Made by a program: the position numbers and the translations under genes
Assembly: GCA_015680905.1 (NCBI GenBank)
Contig: CM027381.1
Location: forward strand, 65,151,501-65,215,500
Direction: 5' to 3'
Length of the DNA stretch: 64,000 nt
Source of the DNA: Coptis chinensis
Lineage: Eukaryota > Streptophyta > Magnoliopsida > Ranunculales > Ranunculaceae
Shown here: in pieces, positions 1-12,555 of the stretch
How the letters are laid out: every line of letters begins with the position of its first letter
Position numbering within the stretch: the first letter of the stretch is position 1
The notes under the pieces: model-generated
What the model saw: only the letters and a program-made list of their open reading frames with translations
What the model was told of the DNA's origin: nothing
Database searches by the model: none

Positions 1-345
1 ACTCTTTCTCAGACAACTCTTCCTTTTCAGCCAACTCTTTCTCGGATAACTCGGACTCTCTTTTGCCCTCCTCTTTTTCGGATTCTTCCTTTTCAGCCAA
101 ATCCACATCTCTGTTCTCTACCCCTTCAACCATATCTACATCTCTATGTTCGTGATTTTCAAACAGATCTTCTAGACTCTCTTCACAAACTATTCTCGTC
201 AGTCTACCAATTTCACCCCTTAAATCTTTACTAAGTTTCCTCAACTCTTCATTCTCCCTCTTCAACTCAACATTTTCCCTCCTCAAGCTTTCAGCTTCAC
301 TTTGGTGGTGTTCAGGGTATAATGCCTCTTTCTCTTCCTCGCCGG
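1..345 (-). CDS. Partial coiled-coil ORF, probably 3' part of the PMD-type gene at 14-15 kb
   Basis: On the minus strand an open frame of about 115 codons runs from roughly 345 to the window edge with no stop. It encodes a highly charged coiled-coil-like segment (ESLRRENVELKRENEELRKL), then a Glu/Lys-rich run in which EKEE, SEKE and ELSEKE recur. I do not recognise a catalytic domain. Plant genes that pair a mobile-domain N-terminus with a Ulp1-like or acidic coiled-coil C-terminus have this kind of linker. A gene of that type lies on the same strand at 14,000-15,070 and is cut off by the Athila-like insertion. I therefore infer, without proof, that this is its downstream exon. The exact 5' splice border is not clear. 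The gene, if it is one, continues beyond the left edge. Confidence 0.45.
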
Positions 346-1536
346 CCCAATTTTTTTACTTTGATGTTGCAATTAGGAACATTTTCTAGCTTGAAAGTTT
401 TGGTACTTCATCCGCTAGTCGTTCCATCGACCACTTTGCAATCCGTGGGAAGCAAGTCTCGCGGACTGGCTCACAAAGTTTCACATGCTCACACAAAAAG
501 TATTGCACATAACATGTGAATTTGTATTAGCAACATTTTCATATAATTCTTTTTCCAACATATGACATATGACATCTGCATTGGATATGTAAATTTCAAT
601 TTTCATATGCAAATATAGATTTTCATATGTTAATTTCTATTTTCATATCTAATTTGCTGACTAACATGAATTCTGGCAAAAATAATGTTATGCTAAAAGT
701 AAAACTAGATCTCCACCAAAAACACTGATTGACTGATCAATGATAAGTTTATAATTGGCGTTGTACAAACTAGATTTTCAGGAATACAGACCCAGTTAGG
801 TGACAAAATTTTTAGATTTCATCTACAAATTTTTGAAGGACCAATCCAGAAAACATCCCTCTTAGTTTATATCAAAAATTACATAAACATGAAAACATGA
901 CTATGAAACATCTTAGTTTAATTTCATCTAGATTTAGTTTATATCAAAGATTTGTCGTGTCAAAAAGATTATTGGCTAAGGAGCTTTTGCAAGCTAGATC
1001 CATTTGTCGCATTCGATGAAGGAGAGTTGAAGCATGTTCCTAAGACTGGAATACAAAGACCAATGCTCAATGATAATGCACTCAAAAGTTTGATTCATGC
1101 CATCATTGCAAGTTGATGTAACAGGAAGTACAGACATGAAAATTGCAGGAAAGATGAACCAAGAGGATGACACTATCTTTTTCAAAGTACAAATTGCTGA
1201 TAAAGATGGTATGCTACTCTCTAATTTCTTGTTCTTCATTTGTATTTGTAAGCACTTTTTCAATTGTTTGTGGAGAACATAGAAAATCGTAATAGGTTCC
1301 AAAGTCTATAAATATATATGTACGATATAGCTTCTAAGAGTGCACTGTGCTTACAGGCTCTGTCAGGAATATATATTTTCCATTTGACTATGAAAACATG
1401 ACTATGCATATGTGAAAACAAAATTACATACGAAAACAGACATGTTATTATATTACCAACATATGACATATGACATCTGACACATGCATATGCAAATGCA
1501 TATTCTCTTTTATCATGTGAGGTGATATATGCTATG
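346..1536. other. Intron-like AT-rich host sequence with short CATATG-type repeats
   Basis: No convincing gene. The words TTTCATATG, ACATATGACATATGACAT and close variants recur at about 550-650 and 1,440-1,500. A stretch at about 1,007-1,210 has codon-like plus-strand composition (for example ADKDGMLL near its end) and stops before a GT, but I cannot assign it to a family. Minus-strand ORFs in the same place look like shadows. The simplest reading is intron of the minus-strand gene whose pieces lie at 1-345 and 14.0-15.1 kb. Confidence 0.35.
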
Positions 1537-1541
1537 AAAAT

Positions 1542-2936
1542 TGATAAGAGCCCAAAACTGTAGTTTTAACCCCTTAATAATCATACTGTTAGACCAATTA
1601 TGCGAATAATAAGTAAGAGTTAACACCGACACGCTGTTTTTATGCATTTCAGGCTTCAAAGTCCATTATGTGCGTAAATGTACCACTTTAGCGAGATAAA
1701 GGAGCAAAAGTCAGCAGAACTTCCAAAGCCGTATCTTTGGACTCAGACCCTCGAATTGGGCCTACCTTATGTCAAAACGACCGCTCGGAAAGAGCTTTGC
1801 AATGGTCCAAGCCTTGACCCAATCAGAGGAGCGGAAGTGGACGAAATGTCTGTGGAAGCCAACTGCAGCTGAAGAGGCCTTTTGATCGAAAAGAATTGGG
1901 TTTTGGGCCCCGATTCTCGCCCAAACCCCCTGGCTCCAAGCCCATGCACGATTTTTAGATCCGGATGTATAAAACAAAAGCTTGATTCTTTGTTAATGGT
2001 AGATGGTTAGGTTAGAAAATAGAGGTAGCTTAGAATAGAAAGTAGCCATTAAAATAGCTTCTAGATCTAGTTTTATTTAATTGTTTTAATTAAGTTTAGT
2101 TCCATTTAAATTATTGTATTAGATTAAACATTTGAATCTTGCTCTTAAATTTGATTAGATCAATAAAGTAGTGTTCTTTATCAATTTCGCTTTTGTCATT
2201 TACAATTTATTAGATCTAAATTCAATTCTTGTTACCATTCAATTCTTAGTTATTAATTAGATTCCATTATTGTTTAATTAAGTAGATTTCAATGCTTTAT
2301 ATTATGTTTAGTTTTAATCTAAATGGAAACGATTCATGAATGATTCAAGGCTAAACTCCATTAGAGGGGTTGAGAAGCCTTGATGAAAGCTTGATTCCGC
2401 TTTATCGTAGAGTCGCCGTAATTTCTATTCCACGCCGTAAATAATTAGTTCACCATGAGAATGGGTTTAATTGTTCACATGCTAGTTATAAATTGGTAGA
2501 AATGCCATGTGTAATTAGGGATTAGGAAGAACCGATTGTTCTGCGGTACCAGCCAATTCGATTACTTACTTCGTCGTTAGTGGATTAAGTTGAGTTAAGG
2601 TGGAATCAATCCCCCTCTAACTCCTTATCATAGAATCACCGTAGCATTCCCATAGTTGTCTGATAATCGACTAGTTGCATTTCGTGGGTAGTTGCATCGT
2701 AGTCTAGTTCGTAATTCGTAAATCTCTCATTGACTTTAAGTAGAGTATTGAGACTAGAAAACAAGCATACGGAAGGACTAAGAGTGGAACGAATCACTCT
2801 ACTCCACTATATCTCATAGGATTGAGAGTAGAAGAAGAAAACTTTGATAAACAAGCAACAAAAAGATAGTTTAGTTTACTTACGTTGTGAATTCATCGTT
2901 CATGTCGTAGGTAAACTATTCATTTCACTCTTACCA
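1542..2936 (+). repeat. 5' LTR of the first Athila-like element
   Basis: Starts TGATAAGAGCCCAAAACTGT and ends TTACCA, the position equivalent to TTATCA in its partner. It matches the 3' LTR at 12,556-13,957 along its whole length, with scattered small differences. Two shared landmarks are the AATGATTC..GGCTAAA stretch near 2,335 and GAGTGGAACGAA near 2,782. Related, more diverged LTRs occur at 46,907, 54,289 and 59,707. Confidence 0.92.
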
Positions 2937-2938
2937 AA

Positions 2939-2958
2939 TGGCGTCGCTGCCATCTTAG
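2939..2958 (+). promoter_or_regulatory. Primer binding site of the first Athila-like element
   Basis: TGGCGTCGCTGCC begins two bases after the LTR. It resembles the complement of the plant tRNA-Asp 3' end (TGGCGCCGTTGCCGGGG), the primer used by Athila elements. The better-kept version is at 55,812 in the inner element. Confidence 0.7.
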
Positions 2959-3598
2959 TTTCACTTTCGTATTGTTTTCATAGTGTTAGTACTGTTTTTA
3001 AAGTCCCCTTTCACCCACCCACCCTTGTTTGAATCATACCGTGGTCGCCCATTTTAGAGTTGAAAAATTCGAGCAAAATTTACACCGAAGGCTACAAGGC
3101 CTCCTCCTGGAGCGACCGCCTATATGTTATCGACACCGAGCCACCGCCCCATGTGGGAGCGACCACCCCTAAAACACTGTAAATTGAAAATACCTCGAGC
3201 TGAAGGCTTCTATCGCGAAACCGAAGGCCAGCTTTGTGTTAAATTTTTCGATTTCACGCTTTGATTCAAACTTTGATCTTTCATATTTTTCGTTGTTCTA
3301 ACCTCGCTATATACACCTAAACAAGCGTAAACAAGACGCTATTCATAAGCCGAAACAAGGACGAATCGGTATTCCTTCCTTCCAAACCTCGCGATCTCCT
3401 CGTTAGAGGTTTTATACTAGTATATCGTAATTGTTTGGAGTGTTGCATGTTTAGTTAAGCTCGACTTAGTCTTGCATGAGATTAAGGTCCGGTAGAACAA
3501 AACACCTAACGAAAATACAACAACACCAACAAACAAATCTATCTAGTATACCACACACTACACCTCTAGCTACTATTTTACACACACCACCTGATATA

Positions 3599-5480
3599 AT
3601 GGGGGAAGAAAGAGAGACTCCTCTCTCGGACTTCTACAAAGCCTTGAGCGATAGCCCCAAATCTTGCATCGTTCTAGCAGACCCAGCGGGGGATTTCAGA
3701 ATCCCTCCAAATATTTTTAATTTGTTACCCGTTTTTCATGGTTTAGACCATGAAAACCTTATCGACATCGCGTAGATTGAACAAGTCTTAACAACATTCC
3801 ACCATCCTACGGTTGGTACGGAACAAATTAAATTAAGGGTATTCCCTTTCACCTTAGCTGCGCGGCGTCTTGGTTAACCCACCTAAGCCCTAATTGTGGA
3901 CTCGTGGGCTAAACTTGTTCAAATTGTTTATGGAACATTTTACCCACCCCTAAAACGGATGAGATGCTTTCCAAGATTCATTTCTTTTCGACAAAATCCT
4001 CATGAATCATTTTCGAGGCTTGAATCGCTTTCACCGATCCGCTTATAGAGTGTCCACACCATAACCTAGCAAAAGACACGTTAGTTCGTTGCCTTTTTCA
4101 AAGGACTTCAACATCACCATAAAGAAGTCCTTGACATAATGAATGGGGTAGTTTCTTAAGTAAAGGAGCCTCGAGGCTTATAAATTTTAGAGGACCAAAC
4201 TAAGCTTAAATAATAATTGGGGGTAGTGATGATATCCCCGCCCGCTAGTTCTACTAATACGCTTAAGGCCGCCCGGTATGTTTGAAATTAAACACGATTC
4301 GAGCTTAAAACTCTAATCGAATCACTCACTAAAAAGGTAGAGGCCATTTCTGACAACAAAAGCCTATCCCCGCATGAATGTAAATTCAAACCCATGTAGT
4401 TTCTTTGAGTCCGAGCATCCCGACTCCCCATCGTCCTATAGCCTATGAACAGGCTTGTTCCATTAATAGTGAACCTAACGCCCCTTGGAGACAAAATCCC
4501 AACTTCGGTTGGAGAAATAACCAACAAGTCACACCAAGGGTACAATAATCAATATGTTAGGCCAACGAAACGGCTTTAACCAAGCTCCACTACGACAAGG
4601 ACAGGGTCGGGTAATTTTAATAATTATAACAACCAAGTGCAACCTCGACAAGGTCAAGCACAAGGTCAAGGTAATTATAATAATTATAATGCTAATAGAG
4701 GTATCGTCCGGTCAATAATAATTATCGAATCCACCTATAAATAATTCACGGAAATAGTTCCAAATACACCACCCGCGGACTACTACACCCACACAACCGA
4801 TCGCCTTTGACACATTCATACAAGTGAGCCAAAAAACTTTTCCAAACTATGGCTCAATCTAACCAACAAATTCTACAACTGCTAATAATTTAACCCAACA
4901 AATTGGCTCAAGATAAAGCCCAAAACCAAAGGTGTGTTGCCAGTCACGCAATACCTAATCCTAAAACAACAAACACACCTTTGAGGTAACCGATAATACT
5001 AGTAATGAATATGAAAATGTAGGTGAGATAAATGCCATCACCACTCTCCGCTTCGGGCAGAGTGGTTGATAACAAGGTAACTATGCCTATAGTTACCCCA
5101 CCAAGAGTCCCCTACACCTACTATTTTACTAGATACCGCAATAGAAACCTAAGAGCCTACCAATCGTAGAGGTACCAGCCATAACACAACCTAAGAAACA
5201 GAAAAGCCACGGTTAAACATCCAGTGATACCATTGCTAAATATAGACGTAAAACCACCGCTTCCACAAAAATTAGCCATGTTAACTAGGGATACAAATTA
5301 CGGAGAGATTAGGGACGTTTTCAAGAATCTAACTATAAACCTTCCCTTCCTCGGCTATTAAAAGCTACCACATCATGCTAAGTTTCTTAAGGAATTGTGT
5401 ACTACTAGGCGAAGACAAATATACCAAAAGACGCTTTTAACGTACAATTCCCAACCTTATCCTCAAAATAATGGAATTGT
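3599..5480 (+). pseudogene. gag-like region (fossil) of the first Athila-like element
   Basis: Begins with a protein MGEERETPLSDFYKAL and contains DFRIPPNIFNLLPVFHGL, nearly the same as the better-kept copy at 49,179. The family is the retrotransposon gag domain of Athila, which forms the virus-like particle. The region is heavily broken. About 500 bases of leader precede it, including a GC-richer segment at 3,060-3,190. Confidence 0.75.
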
Positions 5481-5519
5481 TAAGTACAAGGACCCCGGTC
5501 GTCCCATCAGAAATGCACC

Positions 5520-6090
5520 TTAGGATTCCTATACGACGATCAAGCTATTATACCCAAATAGTGTTAACTTACTCCCATTTTATTTGTATAGACAAATAGG
5601 TCTAGACAAGATGCAACCCACTAAAATGACGCTGCAATTAGTCGATCGGGTCTATTAAGTATCCTAAGGGTGTAGTCGAAAATGTGCCGGTAAAAGTTCA
5701 GATTTCTACTATCCGGGTGATTTTGTAGTCCTCGATACGTAAGTCGCTAACGACTCTATCCCGATTATTTTAGGGAAGGCCCGTTCTTGGCACCGCCAAT
5801 GCGCCATTAACTGCCGGATGGTTCAATGTCCATGTCTTTTGGCCATCTTGTCATTGAAGTCAATGTTTTAAAACAAGGACACAAATATCCGAATCGCCTA
5901 TGGATGGAGAGGTTAGCATGATCGAAAGCTTTGTTCGAGATTATTTCAACAACACGCCCCCGATAGTCATATGCCCAAAATTCTTTCCTTTGGAAAGTCG
6001 ATTCCAATATTTTCATTCCTACACTAGTCGATACACATATTATTGATGAGGAAGGGATAGAGGATTTTCTCAAAGATGTAGAGGACTACC
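5520..6090 (+). pseudogene. Protease-like remains of the first Athila-like element
   Basis: Matches, by order and wording, the aspartic-protease-like stretch at 51,060-51,480 of the other copy, including the part equivalent to VANDSVPIILG and the 'CRDGSMSLSFGHL' region. Broken. It is followed, without any reverse transcriptase segment, by the ORF at 6,099. Confidence 0.6.
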
Positions 6091-6098
6091 ATAGTAAT

Positions 6099-6710
6099 GT
6101 GGATATGACCAATCTAGATGAGGAATTCGATGAGTTTTTTCGAGTAGGTGACAATTCACCCTATCAAGAACTAACTTGCACAACATCCACCTCGATTCCC
6201 TCTTCCACCCTTTCAAAGGAATCTCGAAGTTTGCACTCGATCATTTTGTTTCTCCCGTGGCTTCATAATTTTTTAAATCCTCCTAGCAAACAGATACTTC
6301 AGAAGGACAAACTATTTGACACCTTAATTTTCAGAATTGAGACAGTCCCTACACACACAATGAATGAGTTCGGTGCTAAAACCACATCCTCATTGTGTAC
6401 AAGCTGTCTTTCTACAACTTATCCATATCCACCATATTCTCCACAACCATTCACTTTTCCACACTCATTTACTAGAACACCCACTCATTCAAAAATGAAA
6501 AATAAGGTGCATGATAGGTTACACAATAGGGTAATCCGACTTCGCTTTCATTTCACTAGGCTGCGTCGTAGGAAATCTTGGTGCTTGATTGTGTTTGGAT
6601 ATGTTTTCTGTGATATTTATTTATGGAATGATCCACAACTATTTCGGTTGTTGATATATGATCAACTTCATGTTCATACATATGTTTTAGATAAAGTCTC
6701 GAGTATCTGA
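6099..6710 (+). pseudogene. Short ORF after the protease region (fossil), unknown role
   Basis: A 203-codon reading frame starting MDMTNLDEEFDEFF. Its C-terminal part (CLIVFGYVFCD..LWNDPQLF) is closely matched by CLIVFGCVFCD..LWNDPQLFW in the copy at 51,507-52,178, so the segment is a stable family part. It may be the tail of the gag-protease polyprotein. No known domain recognised. In a full-length Athila the reverse transcriptase would follow here; instead about 1 kb of noncoding sequence leads to ORF X. Confidence 0.55.
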
Positions 6711-7750
6711 CTATAAACGACTCAATTTCTGTGTTTGGTGCATTTCCTTTCACTTTAATATATTGGTGAGTGCACCATTAAGGTAACCGGGCCCTCCCTA
6801 TGGAGTGTGTGGCTGTAAGTACCGGATCCTAAGTCCACGGTTCACATAGTTCACGTTTTCCAATCTTGCATGTTTTTCTCGGATTTTTGAGTCATGTTTC
6901 TCTATAGTGTGAATTATGTCTTTATTGCTTATTGTTTTTCCTTCTAAAAATAAAATAAAAAATAAAAAAAAATAAAAATAAACATAGTAATCTAGGAAGT
7001 CTCGAATCGACTTTAAAAGACCTGATCGCTAAAACAAATTTTCTAAGCTTCGTTGTAAAAATTTGTTTGGGGTGGGTGTTCGTGGTTTCCGTAATAAATG
7101 TTTTATGTCCCATTAGAGTTGCTTAGGCCGCTTTTATTGTATTACGATTCGATTGACATAATCTATTAATTTAGAGTTCATTCGCTCGCGATAACTTACG
7201 CCATGCACGCACTTCGAGGCATTTTCCACTATCTCGTATGTCATCCGAAGTCGGAATAGAGTGTTTTATGGATCATTGGATAGGAAATTCCCCCCTGATC
7301 ATTTCCATATCTCATTCGCAAAAATCGGACCGGTAACGGCGGCAATTTTGATTTGAAATTCGCAAAAAATCGAAAAAAGCAAAATTTCGATTTTGGGTTT
7401 GGGGCCAACCAACCTCCGCTTCCATCACCAAAGGCCAAATTTTTACCTTCTTCAAAGAATAGTTCATCGTTTTTTTCATCTTCCACCGCCATTAACAAAG
7501 CTCCAAACCTAGAAAAATAAAAATTAAAAAGAAAATACCATAAACCCACGCCAAAAATCAAATCCTAACCCCAAATCTTCTAAAACCAAACCACCACAAC
7601 CCCCACCGATTTAAATAACTAAAAAACCACCAAAAATTCAAAATTTGGTGTCTTTAGCCACCACTCCACCACCACCACCGTTTTCAGTCGGTCAAGTCAA
7701 ACCACCACCACCACATCATATTTAAAACCCTCACCCATTTCAAACACTAG

Positions 7751-8890
7751 ATGGCTCAACAACGCCAATTATACCGAGCAAGTTTTCATCGCCGACCATT
7801 TCGCCCGCTTTACGGTGACGAATGGCTAGTAGAGACTGAATAGTCTCGGTATCGACCGAAGCCTTCTACCACGAAGACTTGGTCCGACGGTTCTACAACA
7901 CCGTGGAGTCGAGGGGAGTAGGATTTTGTGATGGTAAGGAAGAAGAGAAGGGAGTCGACTACGGATCGTTGGTTGAAATTCTAGGCATTCCGCCTAGAAT
8001 CCATCCGAGGCCACTTTACAGAGCCCCCCTTTGACGGGTAGAGCCATTGATGGGCGCATCGCCATCAATGGGAGCTACAATACAAACTCCCATTGTGTTC
8101 GCCAGCATCCCCGGGACCAACCACCGGCTACTGCCCGGGATTGGTCGGAATGTCCTAGGGAAGGACAAGGTCGCTGACATCGGTCCGACTCGCCTCCATC
8201 GCGTCTTATGGGTACTCCAGAGCGTAAGTACGATTTCTGTATCCTGGAGTTTTTGCTGAGCATGATTAGGGGGGTCGGAAGGTCTTTGGCACCTCTTCCT
8301 GTGTTAATCACCAAGATCATGCTGAAGATGAAAGCAGCTCCCGCCACCCGATAGATTTACATTACCCCGCACCGTAACACGCCAGATCTATAGGAGAGTG
8401 TCCAACAAGTTTGGAGGAGGGCTGAGGATAGAGAAGAAGAAGAAGAGGATGGAGGAGCTGAGAATGAAGAGGAGGAGGATGAGGATGCCTCCGAGGATGA
8501 GGAGGACGTGACCTGCTTTGATGCAGATGCCTTCCAGAGGTGTTGGTTCGATGCGTAACGCATGGCTATGCTTCATAGGGGCATGCTCACTCACTAAACA
8601 CTATCTGCATGACAGACCTCCGGACTCGACAGCGACTATTATTCATCACAACTTCGAGATCCGCACCCGTGAGAGGATGAGAGATGGGAGCAGGCAGGGC
8701 TGAGATGGAAGCCCAGCGCCAGCTTTAGAGTGGATATGCTTGCACGCTTCCCCCTCTCATACGACTCGCCTCGAGGACACAGCCACGAGGCATGAGCCGC
8801 CGCCGACGGCGACGACTGCTGCTGGACCTTCGAGCCCGTGAGCCACCACTAGAGTGTGCCCTCGCCACCACCGCGAAATGCTTAGAGAGT
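7751..8890 (+). pseudogene. ORF X (Transposase_32-like) of the first Athila-like element, fossil
   Basis: Starts MAQQRQLYRASFHRRPFRP, equivalent to MAAKNRKILPEQVFTFDQF at 53,238. The rest shows the same order: a globular part with a 'VNGTRREVC'-type turn in the better copy, then a Glu/Asp-rich run near 8,430-8,515, then 'MLHRGM' and a tail rich in charged residues. The globular part resembles the plant 'Transposase_32' (putative plant transposon protein) domain found in Athila 3' ORFs. This rests on memory of the family pattern, not a search. The copy is broken. Confidence 0.6.
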
Positions 8891-9360
8891 CCGAGGATTG
8901 ATAGTGGTTGTTGTTTTATTTATTTTTGTTGTTTTTATTGTAATGTAACTTTTATTTCCGTAATTTGAATTTTGTAGTGGTACTCCGAATGAAATTTTAA
9001 TATAAGGGCTTATTTTCATTATGCATGGTCGTTTCATATTGACCCCACCTTCCCAACTTGTTTGGGGGTGGTTTTATCAATTCAAGCATGATTTTTGTAT
9101 AACCCTCGTATATTAGAATTAATTGCGGAGTCAAGGTGAAAATATGGTTGTTTAGGCAGAAATATGATCAAGTATCATTGTAGGATGAAATCTAGATTAA
9201 ATAGGTACATTCTATCATAAAATCAACCTAAAAGATACTGGGTTTGAATTAGAATCCGTGTTATGAGTTGTTTCCGCTTTTCGAGTTTGGAAATTTTAGG
9301 ATTTCCTGAACCGCCGTAATTAGTTTTGGCAACTTTCCGATCCTTTTAGCAACTTTAAAC

Positions 9361-9369
9361 CTATATAAA
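9361..9369 (+). promoter_or_regulatory. TATA-like box upstream of ORF Y, first element
   Basis: CTATATAAA lies about 420 bases upstream of the ORF Y start. It is followed by a C/A/T-rich leader (ACTCACACTACACC). The same arrangement recurs before ORF Y in the two other copies (56,645 and 61,804), so it may be an internal promoter. Confidence 0.4.
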
Positions 9370-9782
9370 CTTGATACAAACTATTCTCACAACTCACACT
9401 ACACCTAAACTCCATCACTCACCCTTCACACCCGCGATTCCCACGCTTCGACTTCATTTTTGCAAATCTGCAACTTCGGAGCGCCGCGCCAGCCTGCATG
9501 TAGCGGCCAGCCACTCTACACTTCCTCGACAGAAAATTTTACTCGAGGCCAAGGTTCGCCATCATAGAAGCGCCGACCGCTAAAACACTGGAATCCAAAA
9601 TACTAAAAGAGCCACGCCAAGTCAAGCCGACCGACCTAGTTACCGGAATTCCAAAATACAAAGAGCGACTTCGCTTTCTAGTTGATGGCCATTCATGACT
9701 CGACTTCCGTGGACCAGAAATTTTCCAGTTTTTCGCCAGTAGTATCCGATCTTTCGCAGCTATTCCAAAGCGTAATTTTGAG

Positions 9783-10713
9783 ATGACATCTCCAACATTG
9801 ATACCGAACAGTCTTTCAAGATTTGTTCCAAAGCACTACTTACGGTGCTTGGTTTCGCAAGGTGATCACATATGTTGGTCTGGGACCTCTTATGGTAAGA
9901 CCGGGTGAACTTTATTCTCCAAAGACTTGCATCTTATTTTTATAATAACTGCATTTTCTTTGAGAGACCGGATGGAGAACAAGTGTTCTCCATCAACATT
10001 GACGAAGAACCAATGGAAATTACCGTGTTCTTGCTAGCATTTGTTCTTGGACTTGCTATGCCCGCCGAGATACAAGACCCATGGTGCTATTGGGTCGATA
10101 ATATGAATGTCTACACTTATGAGTTTTTGCACGAGGCTTATGGGGCGTGCATTTTCCTTATTGAGGACCAAGGGGACTATAACGCTGTTCTTGGTAGCCC
10201 CGGCCCATGAACATAGGAACTGTTATGTTTTGGATTATGCTAAACATTTTAGGGGAATGGCGTTTTTCTTCTCGTGAATGACGCCACTTGCAGCCGCTTT
10301 TCTTGCTTTAGCCACTGGACGCCGGTTCTATGACCTTCCCAGAACTTTGATGTCTAGTTTAGCACGAGCCTATACCATGCGGCATAAGTACCTTCTTATG
10401 CCCTGTTCTAATTTCAATGTTATGCTATGTTTCTTTCCCCGCTTTTTGTACACGCTTTCACGATTTGATTAGGGTAGACACGGTGCGACCCACCAATAGT
10501 CTTATTCGATCTTTCCGCGTGTAATGACTTGGCAAGGGTGGCGGATACAACCTCACCAAAGTTGCACCCTACACCCCATCGACCAAGTGGCACTTAATAG
10601 GTTAGCAACCATAGATGATAAATGGCGTGAAGCCCGGCAAATTATCATAGCATGGCAGATCGCTGAAGGAGCCTCACTTCTTTATAGAAGTGGAGGATGA
10701 CGATGATGAATAA
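9783..10713 (+). pseudogene. ORF Y (second Transposase_32-like ORF) of the first Athila-like element, fossil
   Basis: Begins MTSPTLIPNSLS, equivalent to MMTSPTVIPEQSF at 56,969 and MNSPTLIPEQSF at 62,211. It shares DGEQVFSINI, ITVFLLAFVLGLAMP and the 'MRHKYLLMP' block with them, and ends with an acidic tail (EDDDDE). The order 'long helix, FY..N, V.....I..F..AFVLGL' resembles ORF X, so the two may be distant duplicates. Broken; role unknown. Confidence 0.65.
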
Positions 10714-12555
10714 TAACAAATGAGAGGGAGGTAAGTTTTATTTTCTGTTAGTGTCTCCGCTATGTCCCAAGCAAATTAATTCTTTAACCCCATAATGGAT
10801 AGAACTCGTGATAGAGTTGAGTCAGTTTTTATTTCCTATATTAGTATGCTCTCTAACTTTGTTTTGCAGATGTTCCCTGAATTTCACGCTGCTTCAATGG
10901 TATTTTTACTACCCTCTTTATTTAAATGCTTTGAGGACAAAGCATGCTTTTTGTTGGGGGGCATAGAAACACGGTAATTAAGACATCCGCTAGGATATAA
11001 ATATGTATAATATGCATTTGTTTTCTAGTTAAAATTTCAAAAATTTAAAAATATAAATAAATAAGTTATGCTATACACTTAGGAATATTGGTATTGTTTC
11101 TTTCTCTATGCTCTTAACAATCTAGAAGTCTCACATAGCTTTTGCATCGTAATAATTGTTAGAAACTTAGGTTAATATGTAGGTAATAATCTTTGCATCT
11201 ATCTATAAATATATTACATGAGTATCTATGATTGTTTGGCAAGAAGTTTCAAAATCTAGGCTAGAGTACTTATTCTACAAATCTCGTGGAGAATATAGCC
11301 TAAAGCCTTATATGAGTGAAACAATTGAGAAATGACACAAGGGAGAAGTAAAATCTGGATAGAGAAATCACACGTCCACTTGCTTGATCACTAAACCATA
11401 TCCTAAGCGAAATTTAGGCCCTTTTTGGATCGATATAGCCAGAAATTCAAACCTATGAATTATTTTCCGCTAGTCGCCCCACTGAGCCTTTCATTAGCCC
11501 TTCCATAAACCACAATTCCTTTACCCCGTTACAAAACAAAAACAAAATAAAAAAAAATATATATATATATAAATAAATCAACCTACCCAATTTAGAATAA
11601 GTCCGAGAATAGAATGAATGAAGAAAGAAGAAGAAAAACCCCGTGTAAACAAAAATTAGTTAGTACTTCAAAATAAAGAAAATAAGTTTCCATCCAAGGA
11701 AAAGAAAAAAAATAGAAAAAAATAAAAAAAACTCCAAAAATAGAATAAAAGGGAGTCAAAAGCCAAAGAAAAAGAAAAAGAAAAATATGGCTAAGGATGG
11801 AAACAAAGTGTAGAAGCAAAAGTAAATAACAAGGTTTTCTAGTTACATAATATGAAGACTCTATTATCTCGTGACTTGTCCTTTAGAATATCCATTTCCT
11901 TCCTTCTTAAACCATCTCCTAATCCCCGTAAATACCTAATAAAGAGACCTCTAGCTCAATTAGGAATAGGTTAGTGTGATAGTAAGTGGCGAGATGTGTT
12001 TGATCGACCGCTTCCTCGTGTGTCATTGAGATTGTAAGGTAAAGTGTGCCCACCGCATTAATCGGAGTAGCTTAAACTTGAGTGGAAAAAATCAGAGTGT
12101 TGTTTATTGACTATTATTGTGAGAACCTACTTAAGGACGCTTATTCCGAAGTTCTCGAAAACAAACCTCGCTAAACATTTTATAGTACTACTCATTGTGT
12201 ATATGTTTATTGTAGATGATAGATTATTATGCATGTATTAACTTAGGTTTCTGACTTGGTTATTCTTGTTCATAGCTAGTGAGATGTATAGATAATTTGG
12301 AGCATGAATAAGGAAACAATAGTTTTATTTTCTTAGTCGCCAGAAGATAGATGAAGTTTGTGAGTACCTTCACCGAAAACTCTCACGAGGCTATAACTCG
12401 TCCACTAGGAATTTCTAGTGGTTTAAGGTCTTGTTGCATATGGTCAATGCAATCGCACTCAAATAAACGAGAGTAGTTAGAACTCCATTTTTGGTCACTT
12501 ATTCTAATTTCTCATCTTTGCTTGAGGACAAGCAAAATGTTTGCTTGGGGTGGTT
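10714..12555 (+). other. Long 3' noncoding region and polypurine tract, first Athila-like element
   Basis: No ORF of interest. It holds a polypurine-tract-like G-run after TTGAGGACAAAGCATGC at about 10,930-10,961, an A-rich stretch at 11,530-11,800, and TTGAGGACAAGCAAAATG followed by TTGGGGTGGTT (12,519-12,555), which directly abuts the 3' LTR. That last run is the expected plus-strand priming site. The same order and wording recur at 58,090-59,706 and from 63,330 onward. Confidence 0.7.

Noticed and set aside
1097-1302. Overlapping ORFs on both strands near 1.0-1.3 kb as a separate gene
   Set aside because: No family recognised on either strand, and only short frames. Noted within the intron-like region instead.
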